Made by a program: the position numbers and the translations under genes. Source: Thermodesulforhabdaceae bacterium (GTDB lineage Bacteria > Desulfobacterota > Syntrophobacteria > Syntrophobacterales > Thermodesulforhabdaceae). From it: 64,000 bases of DNA. This document shows positions 47,958-56,449 of the stretch, piece after piece. Every line of letters begins with the position of its first letter. The first letter of the stretch is position 1. The notes beneath the pieces are model-generated. The model did not search any database. It was given only the letters and a program-made list of their open reading frames with translations, and was not told where the DNA came from. The DNA is taken from assembly GCA_037482015.1 (NCBI GenBank), contig JBBFKT010000004.1:108443-172442 (forward strand), read 5' to 3'.

Positions 47958-49601
47958 TTATGAATTAAGAATTTTCTTTGCCGCTTCATCATTGGCATCG
48001 CAAATGTAGGTAATGCCAGTTTCTTGGGCAGTTTCGCGGTTTGCAGCAACAAGGTCGCTTCGAGAGATAGCTTTGAGGGAGAATTTGCGAGCACCCGCCA
48101 TAAGTTGCTGGAGACCACAGGCAAGTTTATCGGAAAGAGTCCAGAAGGCAATAGCTCCTAAGGGGATATTTTTCATTTCGTCTTTCCCGACTTTCTTTTC
48201 TACTTCGAAATAGCAAGCGAAGATCTGTTCTGGGCTTGTTCCTATTTCTGAGACGGTTTTTGGTAGGCTATCCCAATTTCCATTAAGGGCTGCCTTTCTC
48301 TCAGGTCTTAGAACTCCTTCAATGTTGGATCCCAAGAAGGAAGGAATCATAAGAGCTCGTCCCATGCAGATTATTTTCACGTAGGGAGCACCCAGAGCAA
48401 TTCCTTTGAATATGCTGTCTTCTAGAGCGAAACCACCGGCAAAGGAAAGATCCACAACTCGTTTTCCTCTGGCTGCCAGTATGGAAGCGTATTCGTAGGC
48501 TTTTGCATGAAGCAGAATTGAAGGCACACCCCAGCTCTGCATCATGTTCCATGGGCTCATACCGGTGCCGCCGCCGGATCCATCAATTGTTAAAAGATCA
48601 AGGCCGGCGTCGCTTGCGAATTTTATAGCCATTGCAAGATCTTCCATTCCGTAGGATCCAGTTTTAAGAGAGATACGTTTGTAGCCGATTTTTCTTAAAT
48701 ATTCTATCTGATTTGTAAAGGCTTCCTGAACTAGATCCCATCGACTGAGGTTTGTATTACCAAGGCGACTATGTCGAGCAAAAGATCGGATTGCTCCGCT
48801 CTTGAAAGCTGCCTGAACCTCAGGAAGTTCTGGATCAGGATCTATGAGGTAACCACGCTTTTTCAAGAAGATTGCATAGTCAAGACTGGTTACCTGAATT
48901 TCTCCACCTATATTCTTGGCTCCCTGACCCCATTTGAGTTCGATGATGCATTTGTCGCCGTATTTTTCGATTACATATTCAGCCACACCATTTCGAGTGT
49001 CTTCAACATTCATCTGCACGATGATGGCTCCATAACCATCGTAGTAGCGCAAATAAGTTTCAATTCGACGATCTAATTCTGGAGCCTTGACAACACGACC
49101 ATTTTTGAATTCGGCGGCTTTATCCACTCCGACCACATTTTCGCCAACAACTATGGGGACACCGACCAGAGCGCCACCAACTGCAATGGGTTCCCAGTAT
49201 TTTGCCGCAATGGGGGTTGATCCCAGAGCTCCCGTCATTATTGGAACTCGTGCTTTGGTTTTTACTTCGTTACCGAATTCGGTGGAAATGTCCACATTGG
49301 GGAAAATGCAATCATCGGGGGAGTTTGAAAGAGACTCAGGCAAGCCATGAGCTCCGTAAGCGTATCCCTGGATACGAAGAGAATTATAGGATACTCCTAC
49401 GTGAGTTGTATTATTCGCTCCTGCGGTGACCATACCAAAATCGCGGGGATACAAAAGCTTTCTACCTATCAGGCTTGCGAGCCATGTTTCGCATTTGCCT
49501 TGACAATCTGCTCTACATAGTGTGCATAAACTTGATTCCGTGGGGTTACCACGGTTTACTGTGCCGAGCACGTCATTGTTTTTGGAGAATCTCATGTCCA
49601 T
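47958..49601 (-). CDS. FMN-binding glutamate synthase-like protein, orphan
   Basis: 547 residues from the ATG at 49601 (behind GGAGGTATAATC). N-terminal cysteines CTLCRADCQGKCETW replace the ferredoxin motifs of typical GltB; the FMN barrel follows with PIMTGALGSTP, LKWGQGAKNIGGEI, TIDGSGGGTGMSP and VDLSFAGGFALEDS. Neither glutaminase nor GXGXG domain is attached. It is a second GltB-like enzyme, distinct from the one in the glt operon, and is only about 270 bases from glnA, convergent with it. Its substrate may not be 2-oxoglutarate. Confidence 0.85.
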   Translation of the reverse strand: MDMRFSKNNDVLGTVNRGNPTESSLCTLCRADCQGKCETWLASLIGRKLLYPRDFGMVTAGANNTTHVGVSYNSLRIQGYAYGAHGLPESLSNSPDDCIFPNVDISTEFGNEVKTKARVPIMTGALGSTPIAAKYWEPIAVGGALVGVPIVVGENVVGVDKAAEFKNGRVVKAPELDRRIETYLRYYDGYGAIIVQMNVEDTRNGVAEYVIEKYGDKCIIELKWGQGAKNIGGEIQVTSLDYAIFLKKRGYLIDPDPELPEVQAAFKSGAIRSFARHSRLGNTNLSRWDLVQEAFTNQIEYLRKIGYKRISLKTGSYGMEDLAMAIKFASDAGLDLLTIDGSGGGTGMSPWNMMQSWGVPSILLHAKAYEYASILAARGKRVVDLSFAGGFALEDSIFKGIALGAPYVKIICMGRALMIPSFLGSNIEGVLRPERKAALNGNWDSLPKTVSEIGTSPEQIFACYFEVEKKVGKDEMKNIPLGAIAFWTLSDKLACGLQQLMAGARKFSLKAISRSDLVAANRETAQETGITYICDANDEAAKKILNS

Positions 49602-49721
49602 CCTGATTATACCTCCATTAGTGAATAAAGTACTCAACCTACTAAAACCCAGCCACGCCCTGACATTTTAAGTATTACTTAATTAGTAAAGTTAAAAATT
49701 AGTGTCAAGAAATTATGGGGG

Positions 49722-49875
49722 GCTGTTATAAAACTTCCGCTATGGGATAGTAATGCAAACTGAAAACACAGGGATGGAACATAACTTTGAAGACCCTTCC
49801 AGGTCTGGATAGCTGAAAGATGATTCAATATGTGATTCGCCATAAATGTATGGGTGGCACATGCGTTGTCTCTAC
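49722..49875 (+). repeat. Dispersed palindrome-ended repeat, copy 3 (degenerate)
   Basis: Matches copies 1 and 2 along its length (CTATGGGATAG, TTTGAAGACCCTTCC, GTGATTCGCC), but the terminal palindrome (49848-49875) has decayed. The intron-like sequence starts five bases after its end. Confidence 0.75.
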
Positions 49876-49880
49876 ATTTT

Positions 49881-50060
49881 GTGTGCCCGGAATGAACGCA
49901 CTCCTGCGTTTTGGGAGGGACGGCTTCCTCGCCGTCCGTTCTTTGGATGCGCCTGGCATGGACGTGCTTTTAGAGTTGAAAGTCCTCCCATGAGTTGATC
50001 ACAGCGAGCGAAGAGAAGCGCAACTGCCATATTGCTGATAGCCACAGGGAACCGCAAAAT
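49881..50060 (+). mobile_element. Remnant of a group IIC-like intron 5' end
   Basis: GTGTGCCCGG at 49881 is a group IIC intron start, but is interrupted after about 25 bases by a hairpin-rich insert. A second start-like block, GATGCGCCTGGCATGG at about 49946, continues into TTGAAAGTCCTCCCATGAG and GTTGATCACAGCGAGCGAAG, closely matching the intron start at 63918. No reverse transcriptase and no domain V were found, so this is a dead 5' fragment. Confidence 0.65.
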
Positions 50061-50098
50061 TTGCAATGCATCGATCGCAGAGGACGGCGACCCTCCCA
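49911..50098. repeat. Nested inverted repeat around the intron remnant
   Basis: GGGAGGGACGGC with GCCGTCC hairpin at 49911-49937, and the inverted counterpart GGACGGCGACCCTCCC ending at 50098. The pair brackets the second intron fragment like the ends of a small non-coding mobile element. The rest of the 830-base gap up to 50429 shows no gene; 50100-50429 is AT-rich and probably holds the kinase promoter. Confidence 0.5.
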
Positions 50099-50429
50099 AT
50101 ATCCTAACGCTTCTCTAACCGCTTAGACTTAAAAATAAGATGTGTGATGTCATGGAGAATTATGAGTGCTTTCTCTCATAGTGTTTAGTCAAGTGTGTCT
50201 GTAGGGGAAGAGGCTTTCCTGAACTTAGAAATGGCTTCTTTGAACCCTGGTAAACCTCTCTTCATTTGTCTACCTTGGATTCCAAATTTAGTGATTCCTG
50301 TTTAAACAATGGTAAATTAAGGTTTATTCGATGTGATTTAGTAACTTCAATAATTTTTGAAAATGGGTTACAGTTACAATGCATTCGAAGTTGTTTTTAT
50401 CAAGTTTTTCTGTATGTAGGAGTATTATT

Positions 50430-53400
50430 ATGATCTTTTCAGATAACGATCAAAAAGGCAGGGGTATTAAGTTTGAAGAAGTCCAGATTCCTGGAATTGA
50501 AGGATCTGTTCTGGATCTTAATACCATATTGAAGGAAGCAGGTTTAACCGTTATTGTAACCTATTTGTCAGGTAAAATAATCCATGTTTTTGGAAATTTT
50601 GAAGAGATTTTTGGAAAGACCTCTGAAGAGATAATAGCCACTGGAAGTATTCAAAATCTACTGGGAGACCTTATAATCGACCTGGAGAACCTACCTTTAT
50701 TAAAAGACGAGATTAGAAACATTGAAAGGGAAATTAAGGACGTTTTCGGTAGATCCCGTCTTTTGATGATCTATGTTAAAAAGGTAAATACTGGCGGAGA
50801 AAAGCTTATTTACACCATCGGGGATTATACAGAGCTAAAAGAGAATGAAAATAGGCTGAATCTAACTCTAGAAGAGTTAAGTGCTATTTATACCCATGCC
50901 CCGATTGCTATAATGGTTTTGGATAATTATAGACGGATTGTCAGTGCCAATGACTTATCAGCAGAAATTTCTGGTAGAGAAAAAAGAGATATAATTGGTA
51001 TTAGTATTGGGGAAGCTATTTCGTGTATTCATCAGTTAGACAATAAAGAAGGCTGTGGGTTTGGTAAATTTTGTTCTGAATGTAAGATTAATGTTGCTAT
51101 ATCTGAGACATTTAAAAACCAGAGGGGCCAAAAAAATATCGATGCATGGGTTTATTTTGAAAAATCTGGTGAGAAAAAAGGAAAATGTCTATCTCTATCG
51201 ACAGCTTATATCAAGTATTTTGATAAAAACTTAGTTCTTATATGTTTCCAGGATGTAACCGAGCAGAAAAAGTCATCATTTGAATTCCAGTCAGCCGGGG
51301 ATTTTGTTTTGTTAAAGCGAAAGGATCTAAATGAACTTCTAGATATCTCTGCTCTTATACATCAGGATCTTGGATTCGATGTGGTTGCTAAGAAGATATT
51401 TGATGTCTTAAAAAATCTTATCGGTTCAAGTTCTGGCTATGTTGGCCTTTTCAATAAAGAAATCGACGGATTTGATATTGTTTACCTGGATTATGGGGGA
51501 TTTGAGTGTTTAGTAGATCCCAATATTCCAATGCCATTGAGAGGATTAAGGGCAGAGGCTTACAAATCTGGAAAGTTTGTTATTGAGAACGATTTTGAAA
51601 ATAGTAAATGGATGGACTTAATACCAAAAGGTCACTTAAGGCTAAAAAATGTCTTGTTTGCTCCAATGAAAATAGAGGGCAAAATAGTTGGACTTTTAGG
51701 CTTTGGAAACAAAGAAGGCGGGTTTACTCAAATAGATGGAGAACTCGCTCAATTATTTGGGAATTGGGCTGCAATAGCTCTTAAAAACGCCATGGAGGCG
51801 GAAAAAAGGAATATTACGGAAAAGGCTTTGAGATTGAGTGAGCAAAGGTATAGGGAACTGTTTGACAATCCTTTTACAGGAATTGCTGTTTACGAAGCTG
51901 TCGATGATGGTTCAGACTTTGTGTTCCTGGATTTTAATAAAGCAGCCGAAAGGATGACTCATACAAGTAAAGACCAGGTGCTGGGTAAAAGAGTCACAAG
52001 TGCCTTTCCCGGGATTAAGGAGATGGGACTTCTTAGGATATTTCAAGAGGTATACAAAACTGGTCAGCCCCAAGTTTATCCCACAAGTGCTTATGTCTTT
52101 GAGGAAGGAGCCGTTCGGTATTATGAAAACTATGTCTATAAACTGCCATCTGGCGAGATAGTTGCAATTTTTATAGATGAGATGAAAAGAAAGAATGCAG
52201 AAAATGCCTTAATAAATGAGCACGAGGAGCTTTTAGCTCTTTTCGATGCCATTGATCAGGTAATATATGTCTCCGATCCTTATACCCATGAAATCCTTTT
52301 TGTGAATCGTTACTTTAGAGAACTTTTGGGACGAGATGTGGTAGGTGAACTCTGTTACAAAGCATTTCAAGGGATGGATCGTCCCTGTGAATTCTGCACT
52401 AATGATATGATATTAAGGGAAAGACCAAAACCGTATACTTGGGAATACCGTAACCCTATATTGGGCAGAGACTATTGGATAACAGACAGGATTATCCAGT
52501 GGCCTGATGGCAGAGCTGTAAGATTTGAGATAGCTGTTGATATAACGGAGAGAAAAAAAGCAGAGGTCATGTTACAAGAGGCAGAGGAAAAATATAGACT
52601 TTTTTTTGAAAATGTTAACGATATCTTATATTCCGTTGATAGGGAGTTTAGAATAGTAGATATAACTCCTTCTGTTAAAAATATATTGGGATACGCCCCT
52701 CAGGAACTCATAGGAAAAACTATTCAAGAATTAAACATATTGGATTCCAGATATATAGAAGAAGTATTATCAGACATAAATGTAGCCTTTCAAGGGAAAA
52801 TTATCCCCATCAAAGAATATCCCCTGTTAACAAAAGATGGAACTTTAAAGTATTTAGAAGTTGGTCGAGCTCCTCTTTATAAAGATAATCAAATAGTAAA
52901 TGTTCTATGCATTGCAAGAGATGTTACAGCCCGAAGGATGGCAGAAGAGGAGAAGAAAAATTTGGAAGCTCAACTCCAACACGCTCAAAAAATGGAATCT
53001 ATTGGACGCCTTGCAGGTGGCATTGCTCACGACTTTAACAATATGCTTGGGGTTATTCTGGGGTATGGTGAACTCATTTTAAATGGTCTAAAAGATACAG
53101 ACCCTTTAAAAAAACATGTGGAAATGATTGTAGAGGCCGCTAAGAAATCCGCAGGTCTCACCCAACAACTATTGGCCTTCAGCCGAAAACAGCCATTACG
53201 GCCCAAGGTCAAAAACCTGAACAATGTAATCATGAATATGCATGATATCATAAAAAGACTTATAGGTGAGGATATAGAACTTATTCTAGATCTTTCTCAT
53301 GAAATAGGTCATGTATTAATAGATCAGGCTCAAATGGAGCAAGTGATTATGAACCTTGTGGTAAACGCAAGGGATGCAATGCCCAAGGGAGGAAGGCTTT

Positions 53401-53690
53401 TGATTGAAACAATGGAAATCTTTTTGGATGATAATTATGCAAGGTCCCATCATCAAGTGAAACCAGGACAATATATAATGATGGCCCTTAGTGATACCGG
53501 ATGTGGAATTCCTCCGGAGATTATGGATAAGATTTTTGATCCTTTCTTTACCACCAGGGAAAAAGGCAGGGGAACAGGACTTGGACTTTCCATGGTTTAT
53601 GGAATAGTAAAGCAATTTAATGGGCATATCTGGGTCTATTCGGAGCCTGGAAAGGGCAGCACGTTCAAAATATACCTTATCTACTCTTAA
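50430..53690 (+). CDS. Multi-PAS/GAF sensor histidine kinase, truncated hybrid
   Basis: 1086 residues from the ATG at 50430 (AGGAG upstream). No clear membrane span, so likely cytoplasmic. In order: N-terminal PAS-like segment, PAS with a cysteine set (GCGFGKFCSECKIN, about residue 210), GAF (about 310-460), three more PAS domains (one with CEFCTNDMI cysteines, about 605-715), then HisKA with His867 in GGIAHDFNN and HATPase (NLVVNARDAM, DTGCGIPPE, GTGLGLSMVYG). The end, TFKIYLIYS, is abnormal: families of this type continue into a receiver domain, whose remainder lies next to it in another frame. Confidence 0.88.
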   Translation: MIFSDNDQKGRGIKFEEVQIPGIEGSVLDLNTILKEAGLTVIVTYLSGKIIHVFGNFEEIFGKTSEEIIATGSIQNLLGDLIIDLENLPLLKDEIRNIEREIKDVFGRSRLLMIYVKKVNTGGEKLIYTIGDYTELKENENRLNLTLEELSAIYTHAPIAIMVLDNYRRIVSANDLSAEISGREKRDIIGISIGEAISCIHQLDNKEGCGFGKFCSECKINVAISETFKNQRGQKNIDAWVYFEKSGEKKGKCLSLSTAYIKYFDKNLVLICFQDVTEQKKSSFEFQSAGDFVLLKRKDLNELLDISALIHQDLGFDVVAKKIFDVLKNLIGSSSGYVGLFNKEIDGFDIVYLDYGGFECLVDPNIPMPLRGLRAEAYKSGKFVIENDFENSKWMDLIPKGHLRLKNVLFAPMKIEGKIVGLLGFGNKEGGFTQIDGELAQLFGNWAAIALKNAMEAEKRNITEKALRLSEQRYRELFDNPFTGIAVYEAVDDGSDFVFLDFNKAAERMTHTSKDQVLGKRVTSAFPGIKEMGLLRIFQEVYKTGQPQVYPTSAYVFEEGAVRYYENYVYKLPSGEIVAIFIDEMKRKNAENALINEHEELLALFDAIDQVIYVSDPYTHEILFVNRYFRELLGRDVVGELCYKAFQGMDRPCEFCTNDMILRERPKPYTWEYRNPILGRDYWITDRIIQWPDGRAVRFEIAVDITERKKAEVMLQEAEEKYRLFFENVNDILYSVDREFRIVDITPSVKNILGYAPQELIGKTIQELNILDSRYIEEVLSDINVAFQGKIIPIKEYPLLTKDGTLKYLEVGRAPLYKDNQIVNVLCIARDVTARRMAEEEKKNLEAQLQHAQKMESIGRLAGGIAHDFNNMLGVILGYGELILNGLKDTDPLKKHVEMIVEAAKKSAGLTQQLLAFSRKQPLRPKVKNLNNVIMNMHDIIKRLIGEDIELILDLSHEIGHVLIDQAQMEQVIMNLVVNARDAMPKGGRLLIETMEIFLDDNYARSHHQVKPGQYIMMALSDTGCGIPPEIMDKIFDPFFTTREKGRGTGLGLSMVYGIVKQFNGHIWVYSEPGKGSTFKIYLIYS

Positions 53691-53902
53691 CTGATGTGGT
53701 GATGCCGCATATGAATGGAAGGGATTTAGCAGATAGACTCCGACGCACCTTACCAGACCTTAAGGTCCTTTTTATGTCTGGTTATACTGACAACATCATT
53801 GCCCATCATGGAATATTGATTCCCGGCATTGCCTTTATACAAAAACCTTTTGGGGTAAAGGAAATATTTAAAAAGATAGAGGAAGTTCTTGAGCAATCAT
53901 AA
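53678..53902 (+). pseudogene. Receiver-domain remnant, frameshifted from the kinase
   Basis: The frame one base off from the kinase reads YLLLTDVVMPHMNGRDLADRL, then LKVLFMSGYTDN and FIQKPFGVKE: the second half of a response-regulator receiver, including the phospho-acceptor aspartate and the conserved lysine. The first 50 or so residues, with the acidic pair, are missing. A deletion joined the kinase end to the receiver middle out of frame. It could start at GTG 53696 but would not fold as a receiver. Confidence 0.75.
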
Positions 53903-54185
53903 GCTCTAGGATTGTATATTCTTTCCACAGGGCGAGATTTTAGGGCACTTCTAGCCCATCTTATTGATAAGGCTATCCATTAGAAGATTATTTTTACTTT
54001 TCGTCTTGCTGGATAACAATAAGACGTGCATTAAAATTATAAATAAGTTCGTCTGTTTTTAGACACACGCTGTCACGATATAAACATTAAACAGTCCCCT
54101 TGGTCTTTTCTAAATTCTTTTAAGAGATATAATAAGTTAAGTAAAGGTATTGAATGTTCAACCATCAACGGTCAGGAGGTGCGCT

Positions 54186-54482
54186 ATGGCTGTTAAAGTT
54201 TTTATCGAAAGGGAGATTGAGGAAGGTAGAGAACTCGATATTTACAATTCTCTCATTAAGCTGAGAGCGAGAGCAATGAGAGCTCATGGTTACATTTCAG
54301 GAGAAACCCTTGTTTCTTACGACAATCCTCAAAGATACTTGGTGATCAGTACTTGGAATAGCTTGGAAGATTGGAATCGATGGGAAGAGAGCGATGAGCG
54401 TAAGGCTATTGAGGCTGAAATCAGTCATTATTTAAAAAGTCCCCCAAAGATTAGCATTTATCGCTATGAGATTGGATCGTAA
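54186..54482 (+). CDS. Antibiotic-biosynthesis-monooxygenase-fold (ABM) protein
   Basis: 98 residues; ferredoxin-like dimer fold of the ABM/HmoA family, seen in AVKVFIEREIEEGRE, ARAMRAHGYISGETL and YLVISTWNSLEDWNRW. The family includes small oxygenases and heme-degrading proteins; in anaerobes the role is unclear. Start follows CAGGAGG; ORF could begin 12 codons earlier but without a site. The preceding 280 bases hold no feature I can identify. Confidence 0.8.
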   Translation: MAVKVFIEREIEEGRELDIYNSLIKLRARAMRAHGYISGETLVSYDNPQRYLVISTWNSLEDWNRWEESDERKAIEAEISHYLKSPPKISIYRYEIGS

Positions 54483-54580
54483 TCGTCAAAAACTTATACC
54501 GTAGGGAAGTCATCCTTTGGAGTCCCCGTTTTTGGTAAAGTGCTGATGATCTAACAAAGCCGCTAAAGCAATTTTTTCAC

Positions 54581-54613
54581 ATCGGGGCACATTGAAATAG
54601 CTTGTGCCCCGAT
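54581..54613. terminator. Strong hairpin between convergent genes
   Basis: ATCGGGGCACA (54581-54591) pairs perfectly with TGTGCCCCGAT (54603-54613). No T-run on either strand; probably a shared stop signal between the ABM and TetR genes. Confidence 0.5.
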
Positions 54614-54664
54614 CGTTGAAGCCTGGAAAGATCCTTTGGTTTTTCTAAGAATTGAACGTAGTTA

Positions 54665-55273
54665 TTAAGAAATTGTTTCCGGATTTTTTAGCCCTTGGAG
54701 AAATAGATCTGCCATTTGTTCCGCTATTTCGGTTAAAGAAAGTGATCCTGCTGGCTTATACCAAAAATAAAGCCAGTGAAGAGAACCAATAAGAGAAAAA
54801 GTAACAACTGTAGAATTAAGTTTCCTGAAACTTCCTTGAGCCATCAAGTTTTCTATAAACTTTCGGAGTTGGTGAACATTTTCCTTTTCTTTCTGGTATA
54901 TTATCTGTTTTTTGTCTTCAGGGAGGTATTCAATGTCGTGGAGCAGTATCTTATTGAAATTTTCATTTTTCATGTAGGTTCTGGCATACTCAACCAGCAC
55001 ATCGGTCAATTGTTCTTTTAGGGGCTTCCCTGATTGGGCATTTCGCTCAATAGCCTGTCTCATGTTGTTTACTAATTCGTCTGCTGCTTGAAGGCAAATT
55101 CGGAAAAGAATTTCTTCTTTGTTCTTAAAATGGTGATACAGAGCGGCTTTGCTTATCCCTACTTTCTTGGAAATTTCGCGAGTGCTGGCATTTTCATAGC
55201 CCTTTATATAAAAAAGCTCCTTCGCCGCTTTAAGTATTTCCTCTGCTGTTTCTCTCCCTCGTGTTCTTGGCAT
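54665..55273 (-). CDS. TetR-family regulator
   Basis: 202 residues. N-terminal helix-turn-helix: EILKAAKELFYIKGYENAS then TREISKKVGISKAALYHHF, typical of TetR. The C-terminal ligand domain resembles the group of fatty-acid-responsive TetR proteins, but the ligand cannot be read from sequence. It is divergent from porGDAB, with a palindrome in the intervening region that may be its operator, so control of the pyruvate oxidoreductase is a reasonable inference. Confidence 0.88.
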   Translation of the reverse strand: MPRTRGRETAEEILKAAKELFYIKGYENASTREISKKVGISKAALYHHFKNKEEILFRICLQAADELVNNMRQAIERNAQSGKPLKEQLTDVLVEYARTYMKNENFNKILLHDIEYLPEDKKQIIYQKEKENVHQLRKFIENLMAQGSFRKLNSTVVTFSLIGSLHWLYFWYKPAGSLSLTEIAEQMADLFLQGLKNPETIS

Positions 55274-55399
55274 AAACTTTTTGCCTTAACCCTTTTATTT
55301 AGTTTGCTAAAATTGCAGATTGGCAACCACAACTCTACACAAAAAAACTTTTCCCGTAAACACCTTGATATAGTAAAGTCTCTGCGTCATCGATTTAGC

Positions 55400-55450
55400 T
55401 TGACTGAATTGATCAATCTTCGATATGAGTAAACTTCGTTGAAGTAAACT
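55400..55450 (+). promoter_or_regulatory. porGDAB promoter overlapped by a palindromic operator
   Basis: TTGACT at 55400-55405, 18-base spacer, TATGAG at 55424-55429. A 23-bp near-palindrome, AGTAAACTTC, GTT, GAAGTAAACT (55428-55450), overlaps the end of the -10 and would block transcription if bound. A TetR gene is divergent from it. Confidence 0.5.
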
Positions 55451-55568
55451 AACCTTTTGTGAAAATAAGTTTGTAACTTTTTTCAGCTTTTTTTGTGGTG
55501 TAGGATTTATTCAAATTATGCTATGAACTTTGGGGTTACTAAACGATGGAGACTGGAGGTTTTTGACA

Positions 55569-56117
55569 ATGAATGAGATCAGAATACATGGTCGTGGAGG
55601 TCAGGGAGCCGTAACCTCTGCGGAATTGATGGCTCTTGCAGCCATCGCTATAGGTAAATACGCTCAAGCCTTTCCCAGTTTTGGTCCCGAACGCCGCGGG
55701 GCTCCGGTGATGGCTTTCCTTCGGATAAGCGATGAACCTGTGAGAACGCGAGAAAAAATTTATAATCCAAACTTGGTGGTTGTGCTTGACGCAAGTCTTA
55801 TTCCTATTTCTAATGTGGAAGCTGGTATTGCTGACAACGGTATTGTGATTGTCAATACTCAAATGTCTCCTTCTGAGTTGAAAAAAAGCTTCAACCTTAA
55901 ATCTCGTGTAGCAACAGTTGATGCTACTTCAATAGCCAGAGAAATTCTTAAAGTTCCTATAACAAATACAACTATGATGGGTGCTATCGTCAGAGTGTCT
56001 CAAACTGTGCCTCTGGAGAGCCTGGAAAAACCCATCATGGAAAGATTTGGTCCTTCTCTGGGTGGGAAAAATTTTGCCGCTTGCAAGAAAGCTTACGATG
56101 ATACGATACTGGAATAA
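55569..56117 (+). CDS. porG: Pyruvate:ferredoxin oxidoreductase gamma subunit
   Basis: 182 residues; EIRIHGRGGQGAVTSAELMA and FPSFGPERRGAPVMAFLRI are the gamma-subunit signatures. Start ATG 55569 behind GGAGG. First gene of a four-subunit 2-oxoacid:ferredoxin oxidoreductase cluster. Confidence 0.93.
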   Translation: MNEIRIHGRGGQGAVTSAELMALAAIAIGKYAQAFPSFGPERRGAPVMAFLRISDEPVRTREKIYNPNLVVVLDASLIPISNVEAGIADNGIVIVNTQMSPSELKKSFNLKSRVATVDATSIAREILKVPITNTTMMGAIVRVSQTVPLESLEKPIMERFGPSLGGKNFAACKKAYDDTILE

Positions 56118-56155
56118 TAACTTTGTTAATCATAAATAGATTGGAGGAAAAGCTC

Positions 56156-56449
56156 GTGGCAAAGGAACTAGGACTTCATAGCTGGCGCGAACTGGCTCTG
56201 GGAGCCGCCATCCTTAAACCTGGTAGTGCTTCAGAGCTTAAGACGGGGGATTGGCGTTCTAGCCGTCCTGTGGTGGATTATGAGAAATGTGTAAAATGCG
56301 GCAGATGCTACATCCTGTGCCCCGATATGGTTTATAGCCTGAAAGAAGATGGATATTATGAGCTAAACTACTACTACTGCAAAGGATGCGGCATCTGTGC
56401 TCATGAATGTCCGAAAGATGCGATAGAAATGATAGAGGAGGGGAGCTAA
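56156..56449 (+). CDS. porD: Pyruvate:ferredoxin oxidoreductase delta subunit (ferredoxin)
   Basis: 97 residues; two [4Fe-4S] motifs, CVKCGRCYILCP and CKGCGICAHECP. GTG at 56156 follows TTGGAGG; an earlier TTG (56123) is possible. It carries electrons from the TPP site to free ferredoxin. Confidence 0.92.
   Translation: MAKELGLHSWRELALGAAILKPGSASELKTGDWRSSRPVVDYEKCVKCGRCYILCPDMVYSLKEDGYYELNYYYCKGCGICAHECPKDAIEMIEEGS

Noticed and set aside
54150..54185. Upstream extension of the ABM gene
   Set aside because: The in-frame ATG at 54150 has no ribosome site, while CAGGAGG precedes 54186.
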